The notes: generated by a model not told the origin, from the letters alone. A stretch of 34,575 bases of DNA from an uncultured Prochlorococcus sp. (GCA_902536555.1 CACAXR010000008.1:1-34575); one strand, 5' to 3'; positions 1-9,277 are shown, numbered from the stretch's first letter. Translations and numbers: made by a program.

Positions 1-788
1 TGTATATATTCACTATTAATACTTTTATTTAATTGACTTCCTAAGGTCATCCAAGCTAGATATTCATGATTCCCAGCAGGACCTACCAGCGGAGAAGCTA
101 TCAAATTCTTTATATTCCATTGAAAATTCTTAGCAGCATAGATAACAGACTCTATAGCCTCAATATGGAATTTAGGATTGCGTACAACACCTCCTTTACT
201 GACTTTATCTTTACCTACCTCAAATTGGGGTTTAATTAAAAATATTCCCTCAATACAGTCACCTTCTAATAAATTACCAATAGATTTAAAAACTAACTTT
301 AATGAAATAAAAGACAAATCAGCAACAACAAAATTTGGTAATTCATTACTTCTAGATAAAAGATCATAAGGTTTTAAATTTCGAATATTAGTTCGTTCAA
401 AAAGTATAACTTTTGGGTTATTTCTAATCTTCCATGCAGTTTGTCCGTAACCAACATCTATCCCATAAACTAACTTTGCGCCTTGTTGCAATAAGCAATC
501 AGTAAATCCCCCAGTAGAGATTCCTGCGTCAATACATATTTTGTCTTTTACTTTAATTTCAAGTTTTTTAAATGCCTCCAATAATTTTTCACCACCCCTT
601 GATACAAACATAGGAGCGGAATCAATAAAAAACTCAGATCCAATTAAAACTTGTTGTCCAGGTTTATCAAATACTTTCCCGTTCATATCTCTAACCTTGC
701 CAGCAAGAATTAAACCTTGGGCTTTTTGACGAGTTTCACATAAACCTTTATTTAGAAGATAAAGATCTAATCTACTTTTTTTAATCAT
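1..788 (-). CDS. tlyA: TlyA-family rRNA 2'-O-methyltransferase, 3' end cut off by window edge
   Basis: Reading the minus strand from the ATG at 788 gives 262 codons with no stop before the window edge. An S4-type RNA-binding domain covers about residues 3-60, followed by VSRGGEKL at 62-69 and an SAM-binding loop DAGISTGGFTD at 87-97 of an FtsJ-like Rossmann methyltransferase. Family members are about 270 residues, so probably only about ten residues are missing. Studied TlyA proteins methylate ribose in 16S and 23S rRNA; the old name hemolysin A is misleading. The gene is divergent from purB across a 283-base gap. The family call is firm; the exact target nucleotide in this organism is inference. 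Confidence 0.93.
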   Translation of the reverse strand, partial: MIKKSRLDLYLLNKGLCETRQKAQGLILAGKVRDMNGKVFDKPGQQVLIGSEFFIDSAPMFVSRGGEKLLEAFKKLEIKVKDKICIDAGISTGGFTDCLLQQGAKLVYGIDVGYGQTAWKIRNNPKVILFERTNIRNLKPYDLLSRSNELPNFVVADLSFISLKLVFKSIGNLLEGDCIEGIFLIKPQFEVGKDKVSKGGVVRNPKFHIEAIESVIYAAKNFQWNIKNLIASPLVGPAGNHEYLAWMTLGSQLNKSINSEYI

Positions 789-1039
789 ATATTAATCAAT
801 AAAAAAAAGAATGAAATAATGAACTTCTATAAGATTAAGATCCAAATTCTTTAATACCTTTCAATTTTAAATAAGAACCAAAAAATTACCCATGATTAAC
901 GTAGGAATATATGCAAACATTTTTATATTTAAGCTTTCTTTATTAGCCAGAAAAATGTTACATAGGAAAATAATAATCAGTCAAATATGTTCAATGGCAA
1001 GTACATCTTTAAAGGTATAGGGCAATAATTCGATTTTGT

Positions 1040-1045
1040 TATAAA
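1040..1045 (+). promoter_or_regulatory. Possible -10 element for purB
   Basis: TATAAA lies 26 bases before the purB GTG start, which would give a 5' leader of about 20 bases. No TTGACA-like -35 is seen at the expected distance. In so AT-rich a gap such a hexamer can occur by chance. Confidence 0.3.
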
Positions 1046-1071
1046 GTTTAAATTGATAATAAATAAAAATT

Positions 1072-2367
1072 GTGATCGAGCGTTACACATTACCCGAAAT
1101 GGGGAAAATCTGGACTGAAAGCGCAAAATTCCAGAGTTGGCTTAAGGTCGAAATAGCTGCATGTGAAGCAAATTTTTCCCTCGGGAAAATCCCTGAGAAT
1201 GCCATGAAAGAGATACGTTCAAATGCAAAGTTTGATGAATCTAGAATTACAGAAATTGAGAAAGAAGTTAAACATGATGTCATAGCATTTCTTACTAGCG
1301 TTAATGAATTTGTAGGAGATTCAGGAAGATACATACATGTTGGTATGACCAGTAGTGATGTACTTGATACTGGCTTATCTCTTCAGTTAGTAGATTCTTG
1401 CGAATTGTTATTAGAAGAAATTGAGAACCTAGAAAATGAGGTCAGATTATTAGCAAGAAAGCATAAAAATACATTAATGATTGGCAGATCTCATGCAATT
1501 CATGGGGAGCCAATTTCCTTCGGTTTTAAACTTGCTGGATGGTTAGCAGAAATAATAAGGAACAAAAAAAGATTGTTAACTCTGAAAGATTCTGTAGCAA
1601 TTGGACAAATAAGTGGTGCAATGGGAACTTACGCTAATACGAACCCTAAAGTAGAACAAATAACTTGTGATTTACTCGGTTTAAAACCTGATACAGCAAG
1701 TACGCAGGTTATATCGAGAGATAGACATGCAGAATATGTGCAAACTATTGCACTAGTTGGGGCTTCTTTAGATAGATTCGCAACTGAAATAAGAAATTTA
1801 CAAAGAACCGACGTTTTAGAAGTTGAGGAGGGCTTTACAAAAGGGCAAAAAGGAAGTTCTGCCATGCCTCATAAAAGAAATCCTATTCGAAGTGAAAGAG
1901 TAAGTGGTTTAGCAAGAATTTTGAGGAGTTATGTCTTAACAGCACTTGAAAATGTTCCACTTTGGCACGAAAGAGATATAAGCCATAGTTCAAATGAACG
2001 TATCATGCTACCTGACGTATCAATCTGCTTGCATTTTATGCTCAGGGAAATGCAAGATATAGTAAGCAATTTAGAAGTTTATCCAAAAAATATGCTCAAA
2101 AATTTAAATATATATGGTGGTGTAATCTTTAGTCAGAAAGTTTTACTTTTGCTTGTAGAGAAGGGCTTGTCTAGAGAAAAAGCTTATAGCTTAGTACAAA
2201 AAAATGCGCATCAAGCCTGGAATACTACGAATGGGAATTTCAAACAAAATATAGAGAGAGATAATGAAATTATGGATTTTATTGATCAAAGTGACTTAGA
2301 AGAATGTTTTAATCCTTCATTTCATCTTAATAATTTAAGTGTAATATGGGAGAAGTTAGGTATCTAG
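1072..2367 (+). CDS. purB: Adenylosuccinate lyase
   Basis: This 431-residue enzyme of the fumarase/aspartase superfamily cleaves SAICAR to AICAR and adenylosuccinate to AMP, releasing fumarate, in purine synthesis. Visible signatures are MTSSDVLDT near 92-100, the general-acid region GRSHAIHGEP with H141 and H144, and the mobile catalytic loop GSSAMPHKRNP at 261-271. The start is GTG at 1072, giving MIERYTLPEMGKIW, the usual N-terminus of the bacterial enzyme; no ATG fits as well. Length is normal. The next gene, fumC, follows after 48 bases and consumes the fumarate PurB releases, a sensible metabolic pairing. Co-transcription is likely but not shown. Confidence 0.97.
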   Translation: MIERYTLPEMGKIWTESAKFQSWLKVEIAACEANFSLGKIPENAMKEIRSNAKFDESRITEIEKEVKHDVIAFLTSVNEFVGDSGRYIHVGMTSSDVLDTGLSLQLVDSCELLLEEIENLENEVRLLARKHKNTLMIGRSHAIHGEPISFGFKLAGWLAEIIRNKKRLLTLKDSVAIGQISGAMGTYANTNPKVEQITCDLLGLKPDTASTQVISRDRHAEYVQTIALVGASLDRFATEIRNLQRTDVLEVEEGFTKGQKGSSAMPHKRNPIRSERVSGLARILRSYVLTALENVPLWHERDISHSSNERIMLPDVSICLHFMLREMQDIVSNLEVYPKNMLKNLNIYGGVIFSQKVLLLLVEKGLSREKAYSLVQKNAHQAWNTTNGNFKQNIERDNEIMDFIDQSDLEECFNPSFHLNNLSVIWEKLGI

Positions 2368-2372
2368 GATTA

Positions 2373-2408
2373 CTGAAAACCTTATCTAAGTTAAACCAGT
2401 GTTTTCAG
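2373..2408 (+). promoter_or_regulatory. Stem-loop in the purB-fumC spacer reaching the fumC ribosome-binding site
   Basis: CTGAAAAC (2373-2380) and GTTTTCAG (2401-2408) are perfect inverted repeats separated by 20 bases. The right arm touches the likely Shine-Dalgarno sequence GAGGA (2408-2412) just before the fumC ATG at 2416. No U-run follows, so it does not look like a terminator. It could modulate fumC translation or protect an mRNA end. An 8-bp stem with a 20-base loop may also arise by chance. Confidence 0.35.
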
Positions 2409-2415
2409 AGGAATA

Positions 2416-3801
2416 ATGACCAAAAACTTTAGGATTGAAAAAGATAGTATGGGAACAATAGAGGTTCCCATGGAAGCTTTGTGGGGGGCTCAAACACAAA
2501 GATCAATAATAAATTTTTCTATTGGAGAAGAATTAATTCCAATTGAGTTAATTTATTCACTGACCCTTATAAAAAAAGCTGCTTCAATTGCTAATTTCAA
2601 TTTAGGTTTAATAGATAAAAGGAAAAAAGATTTAATTGTAGAGGCATGTATGGAAATACTTGATGGGCTTCACGATTCACAGTTTCCCTTAAAGGTTTGG
2701 CAAACAGGTAGTGGCACGCAAACGAATATGAATGTTAATGAGGTAATTGCAAATATTGCAGCTTTAAAAACTAATTCAGAGCTTGGTAGTCATCAACCAA
2801 TTCATCCGAATGATGATGTAAATAAATCTCAGTCAACTAATGATACTTTTCCTGCTGCTATTCAAATATCTGTTGTTAATGAAATAATCAAAAATTTAGT
2901 TCCAACGATAAGAGAACTTACTAAGGTCTTTGATACAAAAAGTAAAGAATGGAAAGACCTTATAAAGATAGGAAGAACCCATTTTCAAGATGCAGTTCCC
3001 CTTACTTTTGGGCAAGAAATATCAGGATGGTCAGAGCAACTTAAAGATGCTGAGAATGCAATTATTATGAGTCTGAGTGAATTGTATTTCTTACCTCTGG
3101 GAGGAACTGCAGTTGGTACAGGAATTAATTGTCCAAAAGGATTTTGTGAAGAGTCTATAAAATCAATTTCCGATGATACTAATCTAATGTTCTATAAATC
3201 AAAAAATAATTTTTCTATCATGGCCTCGCATGATCGTCTTGCTCAAGTAATGAGTCAGTTAAAAATATTAGCAGGTGCATTATTTAAAATTTCAAATGAT
3301 ATAAAAATTCTATCTTCTGGTCCAAGATCAGGAATATATGAACTAATTATTCCTCAAAATGAACCTGGAAGTTCTATTATGCCTGGTAAAGTGAATCCAA
3401 CTCAATGCGAAGCCTTATCAATGGTTTGTACTCAGATAATGGGTCTTGAATATGCAGTCTCAATGGCAAATTCTAGCGGCACTTTACAGATGAATGAATA
3501 TAAGCCTCTTATTGGATTTAATATTCTCACAAGTTTAAAATTACTTAAAAATGTAATAGAAAACTTCAGAATAAAATTAGTTGATGGGATGGAACCTAAT
3601 CAAAAGAGAATGAAGTTAAATTTAGAAAATTCACTAATGTTGGTTACAGCCATAGTGCCAAAAGTTGGTTATGAAAAAGCAGCCGAAATTGCAAACCTTG
3701 CCTTCAAAGAATCATTAAATCTAAAAGAAGCAACAATTAAATTAGGTTATTTAAACCAAGCTGAATTTGATGAAGCAATGAATATCAATTCAATGATTTG
3801 A
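2416..3801 (+). CDS. fumC: Class II fumarate hydratase
   Basis: This 461-residue enzyme interconverts fumarate and malate. It shows the class II features: the substrate-binding segment QTGSGTQTNMN near 96-106, SQSTNDTFP near 138-146, GRTHFQDA with the catalytic histidine H189, and the signature loop GSSIMPGKVNP at 318-328 with the active-site serine S319. Length is normal. The ATG is preceded closely by GAGGA, one of the clearer ribosome-binding sites in the window. It follows purB, whose two reactions release fumarate; returning that fumarate to malate is a plausible reason for the pairing. The gene ends 9 bases before the convergent helicase gene. Confidence 0.97.
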   Translation: MTKNFRIEKDSMGTIEVPMEALWGAQTQRSIINFSIGEELIPIELIYSLTLIKKAASIANFNLGLIDKRKKDLIVEACMEILDGLHDSQFPLKVWQTGSGTQTNMNVNEVIANIAALKTNSELGSHQPIHPNDDVNKSQSTNDTFPAAIQISVVNEIIKNLVPTIRELTKVFDTKSKEWKDLIKIGRTHFQDAVPLTFGQEISGWSEQLKDAENAIIMSLSELYFLPLGGTAVGTGINCPKGFCEESIKSISDDTNLMFYKSKNNFSIMASHDRLAQVMSQLKILAGALFKISNDIKILSSGPRSGIYELIIPQNEPGSSIMPGKVNPTQCEALSMVCTQIMGLEYAVSMANSSGTLQMNEYKPLIGFNILTSLKLLKNVIENFRIKLVDGMEPNQKRMKLNLENSLMLVTAIVPKVGYEKAAEIANLAFKESLNLKEATIKLGYLNQAEFDEAMNINSMI

Positions 3802-3810
3802 TAAAAAAAT

Positions 3811-6537
3811 TTAAAAATTATTGTCAATTCTTTTTGTTGCAGGATTAATATCTTCAGAGACTTTTATAAGATCATTAGATTCAGAAACAGGAAAACGATT
3901 AATAGCTTTTAATGCTTGCCTAGCTTTGCTTTTTAATTTATTACTTACACCAATACAGTATTGCACTTGAGAAAGGACATCAATTGATCTTCTAATAATC
4001 CTCACTACATCTCCTTCGTCTAATGAAGTATTAAAAACCAAATCTTTCCATTTTTTTCCTCTTGCCCATTCAGAAATAATTCCAGTCAACTCTGTTTCTA
4101 AATAGATAGGAATTTCAATATGAAACTTATTTTGTTGAAAAGAGACTAATTTTCTTAAACCATCTAATTCATTAAAAACATCTATTACCTTTAAGGAAGG
4201 CTTGAAATTACACCAAAGATTAGGCCTCCTTACATCAACACATATAGCTTGAATAATGGCAGCTAATTCAGGAGGATCTAAATCGTCTAAATAACCACTA
4301 ACTAAAACAAGACCTATCCATAATTCATTTTCACTTCTTATTGCACCAACTGTTTGTCCAACTTCTGTCAATTCCAAATCATTTAAACAACCAAAATGAT
4401 TCAAAATTTTAATCAAATCAGTAAAAGTTCTCCAGTTATGATTTTCTTTATCCTCAAGAAGTTTTTTTCTAATATTTATTTCTTGTTCAACATCAATAAT
4501 TCTTTTCCTATATTTCTTTAATTTCTTGGAGTCTCCAAATCTGTGTGCAGGATGATCAGTAACTTTTTCTTCTGAATTATTAATTTGTTGCTTTTGTGCC
4601 AAAACTTCCGTTGTCAAATCATATTGCGGAGTTTGTAAATCATTTTTTTTAGAAACTTCTAAAATTCGATCCGCATAACACTGCGACATATCATCTCCCC
4701 TAAATACCTCTCCAGAAAAATACATCTTTGGCACTTCAAGCCCTAAGACATCAATTGCATCCAAATCATTAAAAATACTAACTATGTATGATGGTTTTAT
4801 AAGAATAAATAAATTGTCAATTGTCAAACACAATAAACTCTTAATTTTTTGGGATTCATATATTTTCTTACAAATTAATCCTGGAACAATTTTTCTTTTA
4901 ATTTGAGGTGCTTTGATTGAAATTAAGCTTCCATCTTTAATATATGGAAGTGCATTGGTTATCTCTTCTGATAATTTTTCTGCTGATTGTTTTTCTAAAA
5001 TTTTCAAGAGTCTTCTCTCTTCTTTAAGACGATTTTTTAACTTTTCGTATGCATCAAAATCTTTCCATGAAACGTTAGATGTAATTTTTTTTAACTCAAT
5101 TAAATCCTTATCTAAATTTTCAAGAATTATATTCTCACCTGATGCTTCACCTAAATATAAAAAACTACCAAAACTTCTTTTAATTAATTCTTTAGTCTTC
5201 TCTAAAGTATAACTTTGTAAAAGATTAAGTACCATTCCATAGCTTGGAGTGAATTGACTTTCTAAAGCATTTGGTTTGCTTATAGCCAGTGCACTTGCTT
5301 CTTTAGCACCTTCGAATCTTGTTTGTAATGTAACAACATATCCCTTAATATCTTTACCTCTTCTTCCAGCTCTTCCTGACATTTGCAAAAATTCACTGCT
5401 AAATAATAATCTATGACCATCTTCTGTCCTTTTTGATAAAGAAGAAATAACAGTTGTTCTTGCGGGCATATTTATTCCTGCAGCAAGAGTTTCAGTTGCA
5501 AAAACAACTTTTATTAAACCTTGCTGAAATAATTCCTCAACCAATTCTTTCCATGCAGGCAATAATCCAGCATGATGAGATGCAATACCGCGTTTTAATG
5601 CCTCGCATTGAGATTTATCTTTAATTGCTTCCTGATTATTTTTAAGATAAACATCTAATTTTTGGGATATCATACTTGCTTCTGAATAACTTACTAAAGT
5701 TAAATCTTTTATATTCTCAATAGCCTTGTCACATCCTCTTCTACTAAAAATAAAATAAATAGCTGGCAACATATTTCGTTCAGCTAGTTTCGAGATCACA
5801 AAGCCAATTGAGGGAGACTTTGGTTGCATTATCCTGCCCACTTTCCCTCTTATTTTCTGCCCTTTAGGAGCTCTCCAAATCTTACAGTTTGGATGAATTC
5901 CATTACCCTTATTATTTAAAAGTGGATGAAGGCCTTTAACACTACAAAAAATAAAATCAAGTGGGACTGGTCTTTTATCACTATTAATTAGAACTGTGGG
6001 CCCATGAACTTTTTCTATCCAATTTTGCAATTGATCTGCATTGGCTATTGTTGCTGATAAAGCTATTATTTGAGTTCTAGTAGGGCAATGGATGATAGTT
6101 TCTTCCCAAACTGTACCTCTTTGGGGGTCATTCATATAATGACATTCATCAAGAATTACAGATTCTAAATTTTCTAAGGGATCATCAAATTCATCAAATT
6201 CGCCATAAAGCATGTTCCTAAAAATCTCAGTCGTCATGACTAAGATTGGTGCTTCTCTATTTATGCTTATATCTCCAGTTAAAAGACCAACTTTATTGTC
6301 ACCATATTGATTAGTAAAATCTCTAAACTTTTGGTTTGATAGGGCCTTTAAAGGTGTTGTATAAAAAACTCTGCTGTCATGAGATAAGCCTCTATATATA
6401 GCAAATTCACCTATCAATGTTTTACCCGAACCTGTTGGTGCTGTTAAAACAACAGAATTTCCGCTATTAATAGCTCGTATTGCTTCTAATTGGAAATCAT
6501 CTAGCGGAAAGGGGAAATATTCCTCTAAATTAAGCAA
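3811..6537 (-). CDS. Ski2/Mtr4-like DExH-box RNA helicase with C-terminal DSHCT domain
   Basis: This 908-residue superfamily 2 helicase carries the Walker A motif APTGSGKT at 33-40, Walker B DECH at 130-133, motif III SAT at 161-163, and motif VI QMSGRAGRRG at 385-394. The rest, with an acidic/basic charged middle (about 480-670) and a helical C-terminal part, fits the DSHCT region of Ski2/Mtr4 exosome-associated helicases. A role in RNA processing or decay is inferred from the family; the substrate is unknown. The start is TTG at 6537, giving MLNLEEYFPF; no ATG lies in frame just upstream. The gene diverges from the biotin operon and converges with fumC. Confidence 0.92.
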   Translation of the reverse strand: MLNLEEYFPFPLDDFQLEAIRAINSGNSVVLTAPTGSGKTLIGEFAIYRGLSHDSRVFYTTPLKALSNQKFRDFTNQYGDNKVGLLTGDISINREAPILVMTTEIFRNMLYGEFDEFDDPLENLESVILDECHYMNDPQRGTVWEETIIHCPTRTQIIALSATIANADQLQNWIEKVHGPTVLINSDKRPVPLDFIFCSVKGLHPLLNNKGNGIHPNCKIWRAPKGQKIRGKVGRIMQPKSPSIGFVISKLAERNMLPAIYFIFSRRGCDKAIENIKDLTLVSYSEASMISQKLDVYLKNNQEAIKDKSQCEALKRGIASHHAGLLPAWKELVEELFQQGLIKVVFATETLAAGINMPARTTVISSLSKRTEDGHRLLFSSEFLQMSGRAGRRGKDIKGYVVTLQTRFEGAKEASALAISKPNALESQFTPSYGMVLNLLQSYTLEKTKELIKRSFGSFLYLGEASGENIILENLDKDLIELKKITSNVSWKDFDAYEKLKNRLKEERRLLKILEKQSAEKLSEEITNALPYIKDGSLISIKAPQIKRKIVPGLICKKIYESQKIKSLLCLTIDNLFILIKPSYIVSIFNDLDAIDVLGLEVPKMYFSGEVFRGDDMSQCYADRILEVSKKNDLQTPQYDLTTEVLAQKQQINNSEEKVTDHPAHRFGDSKKLKKYRKRIIDVEQEINIRKKLLEDKENHNWRTFTDLIKILNHFGCLNDLELTEVGQTVGAIRSENELWIGLVLVSGYLDDLDPPELAAIIQAICVDVRRPNLWCNFKPSLKVIDVFNELDGLRKLVSFQQNKFHIEIPIYLETELTGIISEWARGKKWKDLVFNTSLDEGDVVRIIRRSIDVLSQVQYCIGVSNKLKSKARQALKAINRFPVSESNDLIKVSEDINPATKRIDNNF

Positions 6538-6580
6538 TAATTGTGATTGAAGAGAGGATGAGTTAACTTCTTAATATATG

Positions 6581-6592
6581 ATCTATATAGAT
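6581..6592. promoter_or_regulatory. Palindrome in the helicase-bioF divergent spacer
   Basis: ATCTATATAGAT is a perfect 12-base palindrome, 44 bases upstream of the helicase start and 84 bases upstream of the bioF start. It could be an operator for one or both genes. AT-rich chance palindromes are common, so confidence is low. Confidence 0.25.
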
Positions 6593-6676
6593 ATTAATAA
6601 ACAAAAAATACCTTGCAAACTTTAATAGTAAATCTAAATCTTTTTAATTAAATCCACTATATTTTATTTTGCCAAA

Positions 6677-7816
6677 ATGAAAAAAGTAAAAATTCCAAAA
6701 AATAGAATCCGTAAATTAAAAACATTTTCTTTAGGTAAAAAATCCTTCGAACTTATAAGTTCGAATTCGCAAAATAAAAAACTTATAGACTTATGCAGTA
6801 ATGATTATTTTGGATTAAGTAGGGACAAGGATTTAATAAAAGCTGCTTACGAAATAAGCTTGTTAGAAGGCATTGGTTCAGGAAGCTCTAGGTTTATTAC
6901 AGGTTCAAGACCAATACATAAATTATTAGAAACAGAACTTGCCAAGTGGCTTGATCAAGAGAAAGTATTACTTTTCCCAAGCGGATTTCAAGCGAATATA
7001 GCCGCCATCCAGGCTTTAGCAAACAGAAATAGTATCGTAATAGCAGATAAATTGATCCATAACTCTTTATTGGTTGGAATCAAAGCTGCTCAAGCAAAAC
7101 TAGTTCGATTCTCCCACAATAATTTAAAAGATTTAGAAGATAAAATAATTAAATCTGACCCCACAAAAAATTCCATTTTAGTTGTTGTTGAATCTCTTTA
7201 TAGCATGGAGGGATCAATTGCTCCGCTCAGAGAAATAACGAAAATTTGCAAAAAAAATAGAGTTCAATTATTAGTTGACGAAGCTCATGCAATTGGGATC
7301 TTGGGCCCTGAAGGCAGGGGTTTAAGTTTTAATTGTCGTTCAGATATAACTATGATTACTGGAACTTTTGGAAAAGCATTTGGAAGCGGTGGAGCTTTCA
7401 TAGCTTCCAATTCAGAAATTGGGGAATATCTTATCCAAACAAGTGGGGCATTTAGGTATACAACCGCACTTGCGCCATCTTTGGCTGCTGGGGCACTAGA
7501 AGGTTTAAAAAAAATTTTAGAAAATAAAGAATGGGGTAATGATTTGTTATCTTCTGCGAATGTATGGAAAGATGAAATTATTAAAAATTTTAGTTTTCCA
7601 GTTCAGGGAGATTCTCACATTTTATCAATTATTGTTGGCCAAGAAGAGAAAGCAATTTATCTACAAAGATATCTCGAAGAAAATGGGTTTTTAGCAATTG
7701 CGATAAGACCTCCAACTGTTCCAGTGGGGCAATCAAGAATCAGAATAACAATACGAAGAAACTTAGATTTTAATCTGCTAAATAATTTCATTGCAGTATT
7801 AAAAGAGTTTAAATGA
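6677..7816 (+). CDS. bioF: 8-amino-7-oxononanoate synthase
   Basis: This 379-residue PLP enzyme of the alpha-oxoamine synthase family condenses pimeloyl-ACP with alanine to form KAPA in biotin synthesis. Visible motifs are LDLCSNDYFGL-like sequence near 37-47, GSGSSRFITG near 67-76, DEAHAIG at 201-207, and the PLP lysine K233 in TGTFGKAFGSGGA. Related family members (glycine C-acetyltransferase, ALA synthase) are excluded mainly by context, since four more biotin genes follow. The stop overlaps the next start by 4 bases (ATGA at 7813-7816), pointing to translational coupling. It is first in the operon, 139 bases from the divergent helicase. Confidence 0.95.
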   Translation: MKKVKIPKNRIRKLKTFSLGKKSFELISSNSQNKKLIDLCSNDYFGLSRDKDLIKAAYEISLLEGIGSGSSRFITGSRPIHKLLETELAKWLDQEKVLLFPSGFQANIAAIQALANRNSIVIADKLIHNSLLVGIKAAQAKLVRFSHNNLKDLEDKIIKSDPTKNSILVVVESLYSMEGSIAPLREITKICKKNRVQLLVDEAHAIGILGPEGRGLSFNCRSDITMITGTFGKAFGSGGAFIASNSEIGEYLIQTSGAFRYTTALAPSLAAGALEGLKKILENKEWGNDLLSSANVWKDEIIKNFSFPVQGDSHILSIIVGQEEKAIYLQRYLEENGFLAIAIRPPTVPVGQSRIRITIRRNLDFNLLNNFIAVLKEFK

Positions 7817-8517
7817 AACAAATTATTACTCAACATGGGTGGGGACTAAATAAATATTTCTGGGATGATTATAAAGTTGATTTTTTAAATAATAATTGGC
7901 ATTGGCAAGATAATGAAAGGGGCTATTTTTCGACAACTAATTATCAAGCAAAATGGATTAAAAGCGAATCTAAAAGAGAAATCAGAATGACTTTATGCCA
8001 TTCATTTGGTTTTCATTTAATGCCAAAAAATATTTTAAAAGAAGCAACTCATATTGTTCTTATAAATTCTTTTAATAATTTTCTTCCTTTAAGTAATAAG
8101 AGAAACTTTATTTTGAGGTCTCTAAAAAGAATGGAAACAAAAATCATAAAAGATGAACCTCAGGATATGTTGAAAGAATTTATATATAGATCATTTATGC
8201 CAAATCATATGAATAATAGTTTCAAAAATATCTTTTATAAAAGTCTAGAGAGTTTAAATAAAACTCTTCTTTTAAGCGATTTAAAAGAACTTTACATCAA
8301 TAGAGATTTTCCAGTATTTTTAAGAAAAGATTGCAAAATTATTTTTATAAAATCAGAAAATGATTTGATTCTTGACAACGAATCAAATAATAACTTTTTA
8401 GATTCCTTAAATAAAACACTTGAAAGCAAGCCAATTTTAATTAAATTAGCTCAACAAGGTCATTGCTTGAATAATTTAAATTTATACGAGATGTTATGTA
8501 ATACACTTAACGATTGA
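7813..8517 (+). CDS. bioK: BioK-type pimeloyl-ACP methyl ester esterase
   Basis: This 234-residue alpha/beta-hydrolase-like protein sits between bioF and bioC, the position expected of the esterase that removes the methyl group added by BioC to give pimeloyl-ACP. The nucleophile elbow reads CHSFG with S64, so the usual first glycine of GxSxG is cysteine. D184 (in SEND) and H217 (in GHC) are likely partners in a triad. BioK is a known replacement for E. coli BioH in marine picocyanobacteria. I assign it from position, size and triad rather than alignment; a BioG-type esterase is the alternative name. It overlaps bioF by 4 bases and ends one base before bioC. Confidence 0.8.
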   Translation: MKQIITQHGWGLNKYFWDDYKVDFLNNNWHWQDNERGYFSTTNYQAKWIKSESKREIRMTLCHSFGFHLMPKNILKEATHIVLINSFNNFLPLSNKRNFILRSLKRMETKIIKDEPQDMLKEFIYRSFMPNHMNNSFKNIFYKSLESLNKTLLLSDLKELYINRDFPVFLRKDCKIIFIKSENDLILDNESNNNFLDSLNKTLESKPILIKLAQQGHCLNNLNLYEMLCNTLND

Positions 8518-8518
8518 A

Positions 8519-9277
8519 ATGGATAGTAAAAAGTGGAATGAGAAAATACAAAATAATTTCAATGATGCTGCATATCGGTATTTAGAACATTCAAATATTC
8601 AGAAATTTTTTGCAAAAAAGATTGTTCATCTTATCAAAGAATTAAATCCACAAAAAAAAGGTGAATGGATAGATCTAGGATCAGGACCAGGCCTATTAGC
8701 AGATGAAATAGAAAAAATTTCTTCCCAAAAAGTATCCAGAATTGATTTCAGCAAGAAAATGCTTCTTGAGAATAAATTATCTAGAAAAAAAATTTTATGG
8801 GATTTGAATAATGATTTACCTTCTGAAATAAATAACTGTTCTCTATTAACATCTAACTTTTGCATACATTGGTTAAACAACCCACAAAAGATAATAAAAA
8901 ATTGGTTTAGCAAATTAACACCTGGAGGTTTTATAATCATTTCATATCCAACAAAAGATTGTTTTCCTGAATGGAAAGATACTTGTAAAAAAATTGATAG
9001 TGAATATAGTGGTCTTAATTTCCTTTGCTCTAAAGAATTATTAAAAGATTTCAAATCAACTGAAATACATTATTCAAAACAGTTTACTTATCTTGAAAAT
9101 TTTGAAGATGTATATAAACTTTTTAGAAGCATTAAAAATGTAGGAGCACAATCAACAAACTGTAAACGCAAAACAGTGAAAGAGTTAAAGGAAATTCAAA
9201 AGTTTTGGCCAAAGAATTACAATAATACAGTGAACCTTTCATGGCAAATTGAGATTCAAATCATAAAGAAATTATGA
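8519..9277 (+). CDS. bioC: Malonyl-ACP O-methyltransferase
   Basis: This 252-residue class I SAM-dependent methyltransferase shows the glycine-rich SAM loop IDLGSGPG at 51-58 and a later SNFCIHWLNNP segment, resembling the NxxLQW region of BioC proteins. BioC masks the free carboxyl of malonyl-ACP as a methyl ester so that fatty-acid synthase can extend it to pimeloyl-ACP methyl ester. The neighbouring esterase then removes the methyl. Divergence is moderate, so the assignment relies partly on its place between bioF/bioK and bioD. It starts one base after the bioK stop and overlaps bioD by ATGA (9274-9277). Confidence 0.88.
   Translation: MDSKKWNEKIQNNFNDAAYRYLEHSNIQKFFAKKIVHLIKELNPQKKGEWIDLGSGPGLLADEIEKISSQKVSRIDFSKKMLLENKLSRKKILWDLNNDLPSEINNCSLLTSNFCIHWLNNPQKIIKNWFSKLTPGGFIIISYPTKDCFPEWKDTCKKIDSEYSGLNFLCSKELLKDFKSTEIHYSKQFTYLENFEDVYKLFRSIKNVGAQSTNCKRKTVKELKEIQKFWPKNYNNTVNLSWQIEIQIIKKL

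Noticed and set aside
178-369. Plus-strand frame of 63 codons near the window start
   Set aside because: It is antisense to the tlyA frame, which has S4 and methyltransferase motifs running across the same bases.
867-920. Minus-strand 17-residue hydrophobic frame (MFAYIPTLIMGNFLVLI)
   Set aside because: Considered as a tiny photosynthetic subunit, but it is shorter than any known one and matches none I can recall.
8626-9054. 142-codon open frame on the minus strand
   Set aside because: It lies entirely antisense to bioC, has no recognisable motif, and the bioC frame is tightly coupled with its neighbours.
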